Shown here piece after piece: positions 15,439 to 24,095 of a stretch of DNA of 35,495 bases. The DNA comes from JACMLD01 sp964245425 (GTDB taxonomy: Bacteria; Bacteroidota; Bacteroidia; Chitinophagales; Chitinophagaceae): positions 1 to 35,495 of the forward strand of contig CAXTMV010000026.1 of the NCBI GenBank assembly GCA_964245425.1. Reading direction: 5' to 3'. Each line of letters starts with the position of its first letter. The first letter of the stretch is position 1. Below the pieces are notes generated by a model. It made no database searches. It worked only from the letters and a program-made list of their open reading frames with translations, and had not been told where the DNA came from. A program made the position numbers and the translations under genes.

Positions 15439-16524
15439 TTAGAACCGGTTCATGGCCTCCGTTACGCGGATTATATCCTCTTCAGAATGGCAATAGGAAA
15501 CCGGTAGACTTAATATGGTTTGGTGGATCTCTTCAGCGATGGGGGTGGGCTGGTTACTGAGTATGCCTGCCATGGCCTGTTGTTTATTGGGGGCAACAGG
15601 ATAATGGATTTCTGTCTTTATGCCGTTTTGCAGCAGGTATTCTTTTAGCTGGTTCCGTTTGGGATGCCGGATGCAAAAGGTATGGTATACATCGTAATAG
15701 TCGGCGTGTACGCTGGGTTTAATAAAATCTTCCTTCAGTTGTTCCAGGTAGATGGCCGCCAGCTTTCGCTTGTGTTCATTGATCGCATCTATCTTTTTAA
15801 GTTTCACGGATAAAAAAGCCGCCTGCAATTCGTCGAGCCTGGAATTAAAACCGGGCACTTCATTGTAATATTTAATCGTTGATCCGTAGTTCCGGAGACA
15901 GGTTATTTTTTTCTGCAGGGCCGCATCGTTGCAGGTAAGGGCACCGGCATCGCCAATGGCGCCGAGGTTTTTAGTGGGATAAAAGCTATGGGCGCCATAA
16001 TGGCCCCAGCTACCGGCTTTTTTATGCAGGTAGTGTGCACCATGTGCCTGCGCGCAATCTTCAATTACCGCGAGGTGCTGTCTGGCAGCTATGGCACTAA
16101 TATGATCCATCTCGCACAGTTTTCCATACAGGTGTACCACCAGGATGGCCCTTGTTTGCGGGGTTATTTTTTCCTCGATCTTGGCCGGGTCGATATTATA
16201 AGTATTGATATCGGGTTCCACTAAAACAGGTTTTAGCTGGTTATGCACCACCGCCAGGATGGTAGCGATATAAGTGTTGGAAGGCACGATGATTTCCGAG
16301 CCGGGCGGAAAATCAAAAGAACGGAGGGCAAGGATCAGGGCATCCAGCCCGTTTGCCACACCAATGGCAAAGCGGGTGTTGCAATAGGCGGCATATTCCT
16401 GTTCAAAACTGGTAACAGCCTGCCCCAATACATACCAGCCGCTGTGCAGTACAGTCGTACAGGCCTGTTGGTAATCTTCAAAAAAAGGCTGGTTCAGTTT
16501 ACCCAGGTTCTCATATTCAATCAT
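15439..16524 (-). CDS. DegT/DnrJ/EryC1/StrS sugar aminotransferase (FdtB/QdtB type)
   Basis: 361 residues from ATG 16524 (MIEYENLGKLNQ, the usual opening of this subgroup); ATG 16530 adds two residues and a further in-frame start lies upstream. PLP-dependent. Visible: GVANGLDALILAL, IVPSNTYIATILAV, the PLP-phosphate and aspartate region VIEDCAQAHGA, and the Schiff-base lysine in SFYPTKNLGAIGDAGAL. Its partner is the ketoisomerase that overlaps its start by 8 bases, the pair found in dTDP-3-amino-3,6-dideoxyhexose pathways: it should transaminate the 3-keto sugar to Fuc3N or Qui3N (inference from family and neighbour). It is the last gene of the minus arm of the polysaccharide locus. dTDP-glucose formation (RmlA, RmlB) and N-acylation (FdtC/QdtC) genes are not in this window. 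Confidence 0.88.
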   Translation of the reverse strand: MIEYENLGKLNQPFFEDYQQACTTVLHSGWYVLGQAVTSFEQEYAAYCNTRFAIGVANGLDALILALRSFDFPPGSEIIVPSNTYIATILAVVHNQLKPVLVEPDINTYNIDPAKIEEKITPQTRAILVVHLYGKLCEMDHISAIAARQHLAVIEDCAQAHGAHYLHKKAGSWGHYGAHSFYPTKNLGAIGDAGALTCNDAALQKKITCLRNYGSTIKYYNEVPGFNSRLDELQAAFLSVKLKKIDAINEHKRKLAAIYLEQLKEDFIKPSVHADYYDVYHTFCIRHPKRNQLKEYLLQNGIKTEIHYPVAPNKQQAMAGILSNQPTPIAEEIHQTILSLPVSYCHSEEDIIRVTEAMNRF

Positions 16525-16888
16525 TGCCATAAGGCTCAAAGATATAATCGTTCTGGTCAAAATGCTCGGAAGCCAATACCATTAAAATCGCGTCGGTGCT
16601 GAACTGGTCCATGGTATGCCAGTCGGTGGGTTCTATAATCAGGCATTTATCAGGTCTGTCGAGCTGAAAACTGGCGGTTCGCTTACCATCATGGTTATTA
16701 ATAAGGCAGGAGCCCTGTATACAAATGGCTGCCTGCACGGTTGTCTTGTGCCGGTGACCGCCCCTGGAAGAGCTGTCAACGCCATAAATGTAAAAGATGC
16801 GTTTAATGTCGAAAGGAATTGTTTTTTCAATAACGGTAAGGTTACCACGCTTATCGGTAAATGATTTCAGATCAGTTAAATAGGCCAT
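16517..16888 (-). CDS. FdtA/QdtA-like dTDP-4-keto-6-deoxyhexose 3,4-ketoisomerase
   Basis: 123 residues, a single cupin of the WxcM-like/FdtA family (PF05523). RGNLTVIEKTIPFDIKRIFYIYGV opens the domain. SSRGGHRHK contains the two His that correspond to the catalytic histidines of FdtA. LIIEPTDWHTMDQFS and VLASEHFDQNDYI close it. It moves the keto group from C4 to C3 so that the next enzyme can aminate C3. Whether the C4 hydroxyl ends up galacto (FdtA) or gluco (QdtA) cannot be read from the sequence by eye. Start ATG 16888; a TTG at 16894 gives two more residues. Overlaps the aminotransferase by 8 bases; likely the same mRNA as the flippase and TIGR04325 genes upstream. Confidence 0.88.
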   Translation of the reverse strand: MAYLTDLKSFTDKRGNLTVIEKTIPFDIKRIFYIYGVDSSSRGGHRHKTTVQAAICIQGSCLINNHDGKRTASFQLDRPDKCLIIEPTDWHTMDQFSTDAILMVLASEHFDQNDYIFEPYGND

Positions 16889-16933
16889 AAGCAAAGAAGG
16901 GATTTGGGAAATAAAAATGGTTACGGAATATAT

Positions 16934-17737
16934 TCAGGAAGGGGGTTTTAACTGCATGATAAACCCCTGGTACATTATTTTTTCTCCTTCCAGGTAAAGA
17001 AACTGGTCATTGCTGTAAGTGGCCACCATATCATATTTTTCAAGCAGCGTGCCGGTTACTTCTTTATAACTAAGGAACCAGGCCGGGTAAGAGGCTTCAT
17101 AATATACGGGCGGCACTTTTTGCATCGTGAGCCGGTTGCCTGGCTGCGGATTAAAATAAGTATTTTCAAGAATGAGATAAGGAATGTTCTTTGCGGCCAG
17201 GCTGGCCAGTAATTCGTACGGTTTTTCCATATAAGGTAACATGGTGGAGAGCAGCAATACCTGGTGCGGGCCTTTTGCTGCCTGCGCGGCTTCGATGCTG
17301 TCAAAAAAGTCGAGCTGTCCGTCGGCTATCGCTTCCCTGCCGGCCTGTACAAATGCCGGTTGTTCTACTACGCTCCAGCACAGCTTTTCCATACCAGCCA
17401 GGTAAAGGCGGTTTTGAAAATAGCTGGTACCCAATGACCCGCCAAAATCGATCACGGATAACTGGTTATTGTGTTTGCCGGCCACCCAGAGCAGGTTGGC
17501 CAGAAGCGGCCAGGAATATTCTATTTTGTCGGAAAGGAGGCCATCGCGCTCATAAACGGCTTCGCCGTTTTTTACTTTGAGGGTGGCTGTTTTTATTTTT
17601 TCAAGAATGTTGCTGGCATTGTAACCACCAGCGGCAGCGGCCGCTACAGCCCAGGAAGAATAGTTGCCCCGCCATCCATATCGATGGTATTTAATTCTGA
17701 TATATAGCCTTTTCAGGTATTGCACTACTTTATTCAT
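16934..17737 (-). CDS. TIGR04325 family putative methyltransferase
   Basis: 267 residues. Matches the TIGR04325 methyltransferase family found in surface-polysaccharide loci: the opening YHRYGWRGNYSSWAVA, then the SAM-binding VIDFGGSLGTSYFQN (motif I, near residues 94-108), WSVVEQPAFV, LLLSTMLPYMEKPY (post-I/III) and ILENTYFNPQPGNRLTMQKVPPVYYEASYPAW. A substrate is not known for the family; O-methylation of a sugar or modification of a glycan intermediate is inferred from context. It lies between the flippase (145 bases upstream) and FdtA (45 bases downstream). Tandem heptamers directly precede its start on the minus strand. Confidence 0.85.
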   Translation of the reverse strand: MNKVVQYLKRLYIRIKYHRYGWRGNYSSWAVAAAAAGGYNASNILEKIKTATLKVKNGEAVYERDGLLSDKIEYSWPLLANLLWVAGKHNNQLSVIDFGGSLGTSYFQNRLYLAGMEKLCWSVVEQPAFVQAGREAIADGQLDFFDSIEAAQAAKGPHQVLLLSTMLPYMEKPYELLASLAAKNIPYLILENTYFNPQPGNRLTMQKVPPVYYEASYPAWFLSYKEVTGTLLEKYDMVATYSNDQFLYLEGEKIMYQGFIMQLKPPS

Positions 17738-17751
17738 GGGTTCGGGGTTCC
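17738..17751. repeat. Two tandem heptamers abutting the start codon
   Basis: GGGTTCG then GGGTTCC on the plus strand, immediately next to the ATG (17737) of the minus-strand methyltransferase. In the mRNA this would read GGAACCC CGAACCC directly before ATG. Confidence 0.45.
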
Positions 17752-17882
17752 GAATTTAAGGTAGGTAAAAATAGGAGAGTCAACATATGCAGGGTTTATT
17801 TTAATAGGCATTTAATTTACGACGGGTACCTTGATCAATAGATTGCCCGCAGAACATGAACAGGCAATGGAATTTATATTTA

Positions 17883-19385
17883 TTACCGGCGAAAAATAAT
17901 ATTTCTTACCCATGACAGGTATTTTTTTATCAACTGGTTTATTTCTGCCGAAATGCCGGTAAAATAAACGGCGGGAAAAAAAAGTGTACAAAAAACCAGG
18001 GTTCGTACAGCAGTGTCTGCAAAAATATTGGCTGATTTGGGTATCAGGTATGCAGCAATAGCTGAAATAGCAGCATACACAAGCGCCAGCAAATCTTTAA
18101 ACGTATAGGGTTGCAGTCCAAATTTATACCATAAAAATCCAAATCGCATGGCGTTGTAAAAAGCAATTGCTATCATTGTTGCATAGCTGGCACCGAGCAA
18201 GTCGAAATGAGAGATCAGAATGTAATTCAACGGTAGAGAAACCAGCGTATAGATAACGTTGGTAGTAAAATCTACCTTCCAATAATTAGACGTTGAAATA
18301 ATCTGGGTATTGGCACCGGTACCAAGGTCGATCAATTTACCGATACCGAGAAAAAAGACTACTTTTTCTATGCCGGTATAACCTTTACCCAGGAAGATGG
18401 CCAGGTTTTGCACATTCAGTAGGATAAGGCAAAACATAGCTAGGCCAATGATCAAGAGGTTGGCGACACTTTTAGTATATATATTACGAATACTGTCTAG
18501 GTTCTTGTTTTTCCAGGCATCAACGAGCACTGGTATGCTAACGGCGTTAATACTTCGCTGGGGTATTTCCATCAGGGTTACTACATAAGTGGCAATTGTA
18601 AAAACCGCGGTATCAATCAGGCCCCTTTTAGATGTTGCAGTAAGGATAAAGGTATCGCTTGTTTTGGACAACAGGTTCAGGAATTGCGCGCCAAAAAGGA
18701 ACATCCCAAAATTGAGCATTTTTCCTTTCATGCGGGTGGTAACGACGCTGATCCGCGGAATGAACAGAAACTCTTTTGTCTGCTTTACAACCAGGTAAAG
18801 GATAAAAGCTGGAGGCAAAAACGACAGTGAAAAAACAAGCAGGAAGGATCTTAGCTGTATAAAGTGAACAGCAAAAAACAACAACAGGATGGTAAATAAA
18901 ATTCTCGGCCCTGTTTCGCGAAGACTGTTCGATATCACAGCTTTTTTAAACGACCAGCCAAAACTTTCCAGCCACATATACAGCAATAAAAAGAAAGCAA
19001 AGGGATATACCAGGTAACTGTATTCAACGAACAACGGCGATTTCTCACTGAATTTCCTGATAATGATACTACGAGCCGAAAAGCCTGCCAGCGACATAAA
19101 TATAAAACCGGTTAAGCAAATTAACAGGGTAATAAAAGGCAGGTCATTTTTTTTGGGTGTTAGGTATTGCCGGTAAAAAGGAAAAAATTTGTAAATAATC
19201 GGTAAAGATCCAAAGGTACACATGGTGGCCAGTGTAATAGCGGAATCGGTAATAATACGCGTGAGGCCCAGTTGGGTAGGCGTAAGAATTTTTGGAGCCA
19301 GTATCAGCATATTGAAAGCACCTATTGCAAATCCAATTGAGATGCCTATGGTAGAGCGAATGCTTTGTTTCTGGATAATGCCCAT
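17883..19385 (-). CDS. Wzx-type polysaccharide flippase
   Basis: 500 residues, almost entirely hydrophobic with about 12-14 membrane segments and short charged loops, consistent with the MATE/MOP-superfamily oligosaccharide flippases. The N-terminal SIRSTIGISIGFAIGAFNMLILAPKILTP pattern (helix, then L-x-P near residue 36) is typical. No catalytic motif is expected. It should move lipid-linked repeat units across the inner membrane (known for the family); the substrate is inferred to be the glycan of this locus. First gene of the minus arm, divergent from rfbF across 144 bases. By eye the DNA is richer in A/T than lipA or prfC, as is common in polysaccharide loci. Confidence 0.85.
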   Translation of the reverse strand: MGIIQKQSIRSTIGISIGFAIGAFNMLILAPKILTPTQLGLTRIITDSAITLATMCTFGSLPIIYKFFPFYRQYLTPKKNDLPFITLLICLTGFIFMSLAGFSARSIIIRKFSEKSPLFVEYSYLVYPFAFFLLLYMWLESFGWSFKKAVISNSLRETGPRILFTILLLFFAVHFIQLRSFLLVFSLSFLPPAFILYLVVKQTKEFLFIPRISVVTTRMKGKMLNFGMFLFGAQFLNLLSKTSDTFILTATSKRGLIDTAVFTIATYVVTLMEIPQRSINAVSIPVLVDAWKNKNLDSIRNIYTKSVANLLIIGLAMFCLILLNVQNLAIFLGKGYTGIEKVVFFLGIGKLIDLGTGANTQIISTSNYWKVDFTTNVIYTLVSLPLNYILISHFDLLGASYATMIAIAFYNAMRFGFLWYKFGLQPYTFKDLLALVYAAISAIAAYLIPKSANIFADTAVRTLVFCTLFFPAVYFTGISAEINQLIKKYLSWVRNIIFRR

Positions 19386-19467
19386 CGAGGTTGCAATAAA
19401 ATTAAAAGTACTGGATATACAAATGAAACAACCGGTAAAATTCGCATTATCCGTGAAAAAGTTTTTT

Positions 19468-19501
19468 TTTGAGAAAGAAATGTGTTTATCTGTTAATTTT
19501 G
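19468..19501 (+). promoter_or_regulatory. Candidate promoter of the rfbF operon
   Basis: TTTG at 19468-19471, spacer 22, TAATTTTG at 19494-19501 (exact TAnnTTTG). The spacer is longer than the 19-21 usually seen. A leader of about 20 bases would precede the rfbF ATG at 19530. Confidence 0.5.
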
Positions 19502-19529
19502 GCCAGTTTTAAATGGATATGAACATATT

Positions 19530-20306
19530 ATGAAAGTAGTGATTTTTGCCGGGGGGCTTGGTACCCGCATTGCCGAAGAGACCGATACCCGCCCAAAGCC
19601 GATGGTGGAAATTGGGGGTAAGCCTGTATTATGGCATATTATGAAAATATACAGCTACTATGGATTCAATGATTTTATTATTTGCCTGGGTTACAAAGGA
19701 TATGTGATAAAGGAATATTTCATGCATTATTTTTTGCATAACGCGGACCTAACCATTGATGTTGCCAGCAACCAAATAGAGATACATGGTAGTAATACCG
19801 AGGCGTTTAAAGTAACGCTGGTAGAAACAGGCGCCCTTACTAAAACGGCCGGCCGGTTACAACAAATAAAAAATTATATCGGAAACGAAGATTTTATGCT
19901 TACTTATGGAGACGGTGTGGCGGATATCGATATTCCCGCATTGCTCGCTTTTCATAAAGCCCAGCAGAAAATAGCTACGGTAACTGCTGTGCAACTGGAA
20001 GCCCGCTTTGGCGGCATGGAACTGGCGCACGACGGTAACGTGATCGCGTTCCGCGAAAAAGCAAAGGACGAGCACAAGTGGATCAATGCAGGTTTTTTTG
20101 TACTCAGTCCGGCGGTTTTTGATTACCTGGAGGGCGATTTGAGCGATACCATGTGGGAAGACACACCGCTGGAAAAGCTTACGGCGGATAATCAACTGGC
20201 CGCTTACCGGCACAGGGGTTTCTGGAAGCCCATGGATGCACTGCGCGACAGAATTGAACTGGAGACGCTATGGCAGCAAAACAAGGCAAAATGGAAACTT
20301 TGGTAA
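19530..20306 (+). CDS. rfbF: Glucose-1-phosphate cytidylyltransferase
   Basis: 258 residues. Transfers CMP from CTP to glucose-1-phosphate, giving CDP-glucose. The nucleotidyltransferase P-loop FAGGLGTRIAEET is at residues 5-17, with RPKPMVEIGGKPVLWHIM directly after. The YGDGVADIDI metal region, NAGFFVLSP and EDTPLEKL segments are those of RfbF, not of glucose-1-phosphate thymidylyltransferase. Length is the family norm. First gene of the plus arm; its 3' end overlaps rfbG by 16-37 bases depending on the start used, so translation is probably coupled. A promoter candidate is at 19468-19501. Confidence 0.95.
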   Translation: MKVVIFAGGLGTRIAEETDTRPKPMVEIGGKPVLWHIMKIYSYYGFNDFIICLGYKGYVIKEYFMHYFLHNADLTIDVASNQIEIHGSNTEAFKVTLVETGALTKTAGRLQQIKNYIGNEDFMLTYGDGVADIDIPALLAFHKAQQKIATVTAVQLEARFGGMELAHDGNVIAFREKAKDEHKWINAGFFVLSPAVFDYLEGDLSDTMWEDTPLEKLTADNQLAAYRHRGFWKPMDALRDRIELETLWQQNKAKWKLW

Positions 20307-21379
20307 ATATTCGGCAATTACAACAAGTTTATAAAGGGAAAAAGGTTTTTGTAACCGGCCACACGGGTTTTAAAGGCGCCTGGCTGGTCGCGTTCCTGCA
20401 TACACTGGGCGCAACGGTAAAAGGATATGGGCTGGCGCCTGCATACCAAAGCGGCCTGTTCAAACTCCTGGGGCCGGAATGGCTGGGTGGTGGAAGCATT
20501 ATTGCAGATATACGCGATAGGGAAAAACTATTTGCCGCCGTGCACTCCTTTGCACCTGATGTTGTTTTTCACCTCGCGGCGCAACCCCTGGTTAGAAGAT
20601 CCTATGCCATACCCGCAGAAACATTCGAGGTAAATGCCATTGGCACGGCCAATTTGCTGGAGGCCATCAGCCGGTTGAATGGAAAATGCGCCGCTGTCAT
20701 TATTACCACTGATAAAGTATACGAAAATAAGGAACAGCATGTTTTATATAAAGAGGAAGACGTTTTGGGCGGATATGATCCATACAGTGCCAGCAAAGCC
20801 TGCGCTGAGATGGTCGTGAGCTCTTTCCGGAATTCTTTTTTTAACACGCATACCTACTCAACACACCATAAATCAATCGCCAGTGCCCGGGCAGGTAATG
20901 TGATAGGCGGTGGCGACTGGAGCGAGGATCGGATCGTTCCCGATATTATGCGCGCTTTGCAAAATGACCAAGAGGTAGCTGTCCGGAACCCCGGTGCCAT
21001 CAGGCCCTGGCAGCATGTGCTGGAACCGTTGACGGGTTATTTATTGCTGGGAGCGGCTTTAGACAACGCGCCGGCCATTTTTGGCCGGGCCTATAATTTC
21101 GGACCGCGGCCCGAAGATCACCTTACTGTAAAGGAATTGGTATTGATGGCGATAGACAGCTGGGGAAAAGGTAGCTGGAAAGATGTTTCAGACCAGCAGC
21201 AACCCCATGAAGCAACCCTTTTACAGCTGGATATTACACGCGCAGTAAAGGAATTGAAATGGATGCCTAAATTGTCTGCTGCAGAAGCCATCAGCTGGTC
21301 GCTGGCATGGTATAAACAACCGCTGGATAGACAGTCTTTTTTTACATTTGAGCAAATTAAAAATTACCTGGCAATATGA
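20291..21379 (+). CDS. rfbG: CDP-glucose 4,6-dehydratase
   Basis: 362 residues from ATG 20291; an earlier ATG at 20270 would add 7. Short-chain dehydrogenase fold: Rossmann motif VTGHTGFKGAWL (family-specific form of GxxGFxG), DVVFHLAAQPLV, ITTDKVYENKE, and YDPYSASKACAE with the YxxxK pair. VPDIMRAL and RPWQHVLEPL follow as in RfbG. It oxidises C4, removes water across C5-C6 and re-reduces to give CDP-4-keto-6-deoxyglucose, using bound NAD. Its stop overlaps the next ATG (ATGA at 21376-21379). RfbH, which would remove the 3-hydroxyl, is not next to it, unlike in classic 3,6-dideoxyhexose loci. Confidence 0.95.
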   Translation: METLVNIRQLQQVYKGKKVFVTGHTGFKGAWLVAFLHTLGATVKGYGLAPAYQSGLFKLLGPEWLGGGSIIADIRDREKLFAAVHSFAPDVVFHLAAQPLVRRSYAIPAETFEVNAIGTANLLEAISRLNGKCAAVIITTDKVYENKEQHVLYKEEDVLGGYDPYSASKACAEMVVSSFRNSFFNTHTYSTHHKSIASARAGNVIGGGDWSEDRIVPDIMRALQNDQEVAVRNPGAIRPWQHVLEPLTGYLLLGAALDNAPAIFGRAYNFGPRPEDHLTVKELVLMAIDSWGKGSWKDVSDQQQPHEATLLQLDITRAVKELKWMPKLSAAEAISWSLAWYKQPLDRQSFFTFEQIKNYLAI

Positions 21380-21921
21380 TTTTTACAGCCGCTCCGCTGG
21401 CCGGAACTTACCTGGTTGATCTCACTGCATTCAGCGATAGCCGGGGCTGGTTTGCCAGGACCTATTGCAAAAATGAATTCAGCCAGATTGGACACCACAA
21501 AGAATGGGTGCAGCTCAACCATTCCTTTACCAGGCAGGCAGGCGCGTTGCGGGGTATGCATTACCAGTTGCCGCCGTTTGCAGAAATCAAAATGGTACGC
21601 TGTATTGCAGGCGCCGTGTTCGATGTGGTTGTTGATATCCGTAAGCATTCCGCCACGTTCTTGCAATGGTTTGGAACATCGCTTTCAGCAGAAAATAAGA
21701 AAATGATCTATATACCGGAGGGGTTTGCCCACGGCTTTCAAACCCTCACAGAAAATTGTGAATTACTGTACCACCATACTGAATTTTATACCCCGGGGGC
21801 CGAAGCAGGTATCCGGTACAATGATGAAAAAGTGAATATTCAATGGCCCCTTGCGCCAACCGATATTTCTGATCGCGATCGGGAGCACCCTTTGCTGGAC
21901 GATCAGTTTGAAGGCATTTGA
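21376..21921 (+). CDS. RmlC-like sugar 3,5-epimerase
   Basis: 181 residues, the RmlC/dTDP-4-dehydrorhamnose 3,5-epimerase cupin family. Visible: DSRGWFARTYCKNEF, SFTRQAGALRGMHYQ (His of the catalytic pair), EIKMVRC (conserved Lys), VVVDIRKHS, IPEGFAHGFQTL, and YHHTEFYTPGAEAGIRYND with the Tyr region. The family epimerises C3 and/or C5 next to a 4-keto group. Since it follows rfbF and rfbG, the substrate here is probably CDP-4-keto-6-deoxyglucose rather than a dTDP sugar (inference), so the name rfbC is not assigned. Whether it epimerises one or both centres cannot be told. Translationally coupled to rfbG. Confidence 0.88.
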   Translation: MIFTAAPLAGTYLVDLTAFSDSRGWFARTYCKNEFSQIGHHKEWVQLNHSFTRQAGALRGMHYQLPPFAEIKMVRCIAGAVFDVVVDIRKHSATFLQWFGTSLSAENKKMIYIPEGFAHGFQTLTENCELLYHHTEFYTPGAEAGIRYNDEKVNIQWPLAPTDISDRDREHPLLDDQFEGI

Positions 21922-21970
21922 GATCGGCTAGCGCAGGCAGTAGCGGCACCCTTTTAAAATAAACATCAGC

Positions 21971-23197
21971 ATGAAATGTAGATTTTGTAATACGTCACTG
22001 AAACATGTTTTTATCGACTTGGTTAATTCACCGGCCTCCAACTCTTTTCTGGAAGCAAGTGCCCTGAATGAGCCGGAGACTTTTTATCCCCTTAAAGTAT
22101 ATACTTGCGATCAGTGTTTCCTGGTGCAGGTGGATGAATATAAAAAATCGGATGCGATATTCAACAGCGACTATGTATATTTCTCCTCTTACTCAACCAG
22201 CTGGCTTAAGCATGCAGCAGCCTACACGGTTTTAATGACGCAGCGTTTCGGTTATACCGGCCAATCGCTGGTGATAGAACTGGCCTCCAATGACGGCTAT
22301 CTGCTGCAATATTTTAAAGAGAAAAACATACCCGTATTAGGTATAGAACCTACTGCCAATACAGCCGCAGTGGCTATGGCAAAAGGCATCGACACGGTAA
22401 TTGATTTCTTTGGGGTGCGCCTGGCAAAAGAACTGCGGGCTAAAAACATAAAGGCCGATTTGCTGCTCGGTAATAACGTGCTGGCACATGTGCCCGATAT
22501 ACTGGATTTTGTTGGCGGCATGAAAATACTGCTGGCAGAAAATGGCGTGGTTACCATGGAATTTCCGCACCTGATGCAGCTGGTAGACAACCACCAGTTT
22601 GATACCATTTACCACGAACATTTTTCTTACCTCTCTTTTACTACGGTAAGACAGATTTTTGCCGCACAGGGGCTCGAATTATTTGATGTGGATGAGATTC
22701 CCACGCATGGCGGTTCTTTGCGGATTTATGCAAAGCACCAGGAAGACAAGACAAAACAGGTGGATGCGCGTGTAGGACTGCTGTTAAAAAAAGAAGCAGG
22801 CAAAGGAATGAATGCGCTGGCATATTATGATCATTTTCAACAGAAAGCCCTCCAGATAAAATACGATCTTACGGAATTCCTGATAAAAGAAAAAAGAGCA
22901 GGAAAGAAAGTGGCCGCTTATGGCGCTGCCGCAAAGGGCAACACTTTGCTGAACTATTGCGGCATTAAAAACGATCTCATTGATTTTGTCGTAGACGCCA
23001 ACCCGCACAAACAGAATAAGTTTTTACCTGCCAGCCATATACCCGTTGTAAATGAACAACATTTAAAAGACAGCCGCCCGGATTTTGTTATCATTCTGCC
23101 CTGGAACCTCAGGACTGAAATTGTGGAACAATTATCGTACATAAAAGATTGGGGTGGAAGGTTTGTAGTGCCGATACCCGCCCTTCAAATCATTTAA
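21971..23197 (+). CDS. Sugar C-methyltransferase, TylC3/TcaB9 type
   Basis: 408 residues with the three-part build of NDP-sugar C-methyltransferases. N-terminal zinc-binding domain: CRFC near residues 3-6 and CDQC near 47-50. Central SAM-binding domain: VIELASNDGYLLQYF (motif I), VLGIEPT, NNVLAHVPD, VTMEFPHLMQLV. Catalytic segment: YHEHFSYLS, in which Tyr, His and Glu correspond to the proposed active-site residues of the TylC3/TcaB9 family, and THGGSLR. The C-terminal part (AAYGAAAKGNTLLN) is the Rossmann-like third domain. The family adds a methyl group to a sugar carbon next to a 4-keto group, typically C3, giving a branched sugar. In this operon the substrate would be a CDP-4-keto-6-deoxyhexose. 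Distance to the next ATG is one base. Confidence 0.88.
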   Translation: MKCRFCNTSLKHVFIDLVNSPASNSFLEASALNEPETFYPLKVYTCDQCFLVQVDEYKKSDAIFNSDYVYFSSYSTSWLKHAAAYTVLMTQRFGYTGQSLVIELASNDGYLLQYFKEKNIPVLGIEPTANTAAVAMAKGIDTVIDFFGVRLAKELRAKNIKADLLLGNNVLAHVPDILDFVGGMKILLAENGVVTMEFPHLMQLVDNHQFDTIYHEHFSYLSFTTVRQIFAAQGLELFDVDEIPTHGGSLRIYAKHQEDKTKQVDARVGLLLKKEAGKGMNALAYYDHFQQKALQIKYDLTEFLIKEKRAGKKVAAYGAAAKGNTLLNYCGIKNDLIDFVVDANPHKQNKFLPASHIPVVNEQHLKDSRPDFVIILPWNLRTEIVEQLSYIKDWGGRFVVPIPALQII

Positions 23198-23198
23198 T

Positions 23199-24095
23199 AT
23201 GGCTAAAATACTGGTTACAGGCGCTACGGGCTTTATCGGTAATTATGTTATAAAAGAACTATTAAAAAATGGACAGCAGGTAATCGCCAGCTCTTTTTCT
23301 ATTGATAAGGCCAGGCAATTTTCATGGTTTAGACAGGTTCAATACCTTTCTTTCGACCTGGCTGCTTTTGACCCCGAAAAAGACTATTTTTCATGGTTTG
23401 GTGCGCCCGACGCAATGATACACCTGGCCTGGGAAGGATTACCCAATTACAAAGCTGCCTTTCATTGTGAAGTAAACCTGCCCCGTCATTTTTCTTTTTT
23501 ACAAAATATGATCCGGAAAGGGCTATTGGCGCTTACTGTTACCGGAACCTGCTTTGAATATGGTATGCGGGAGGGTATCTTATCTGAAGACATGCCGCCA
23601 GAGCCGGGCAACTCCTATGCATTGGCAAAGGATACGCTTAGAAGGCAATTAGAGGCTTTAGAGGCAGAAACCTGTTTCCATATGAAATGGATTAGGCTGT
23701 TTTACATGTATGGCAACGGACAAAACCCAAATTCATTACTTTCGCAATTACAAAAAGCAATTGAGCAGCACGCAGAAAGTTTTAATATGAGCGGGGGAGA
23801 ACAAATACGTGATTATTTGCCGGTTGAAAAAGTTGCCGAGTATATAGTAAAGATCGCATTGCAACAAGAAGCAAAGGGTATTATCAATTGCTGCAGCGGC
23901 CAACCAGTAACCGTAAAGCAACTGGTGATCAATTACCTTCAGCAGCACAATGCTAATATACGCCTTAACCTTGGCTATTACCCCTATACAGATTTTGAAC
24001 CCATGGCATTCTGGGGAGATAACAAGAAATTACAAACGGTATTAACACAGCCCGGAAATGAAATTGCCTCTAACGCTGGTCATACCAACCCATAA
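23199..24095 (+). CDS. NAD-dependent epimerase/dehydratase (SDR), probable 4-ketoreductase
   Basis: 298 residues, extended SDR. Rossmann motif LVTGATGFIGNYV at residues 5-17, VTGTCFEYG, and YALAKDTLR with the YxxxK pair; IRLFYMYG follows as in epimerase/dehydratase proteins. The position after a C-methyltransferase fits the final reduction of the 4-keto group, which would finish a CDP-linked branched 6-deoxysugar (inference). A 4-epimerase or other dehydratase role is possible. The last 38 bases overlap the start of the following glycosyltransferase, so the genes are in one operon. Confidence 0.85.
   Translation: MAKILVTGATGFIGNYVIKELLKNGQQVIASSFSIDKARQFSWFRQVQYLSFDLAAFDPEKDYFSWFGAPDAMIHLAWEGLPNYKAAFHCEVNLPRHFSFLQNMIRKGLLALTVTGTCFEYGMREGILSEDMPPEPGNSYALAKDTLRRQLEALEAETCFHMKWIRLFYMYGNGQNPNSLLSQLQKAIEQHAESFNMSGGEQIRDYLPVEKVAEYIVKIALQQEAKGIINCCSGQPVTVKQLVINYLQQHNANIRLNLGYYPYTDFEPMAFWGDNKKLQTVLTQPGNEIASNAGHTNP

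Noticed and set aside
19530..24095. Naming the 181-residue epimerase rfbC and calling the cassette a dTDP-rhamnose pathway
   Set aside because: The first two genes are CDP-glucose enzymes and rmlA, rmlB and rmlD are absent.
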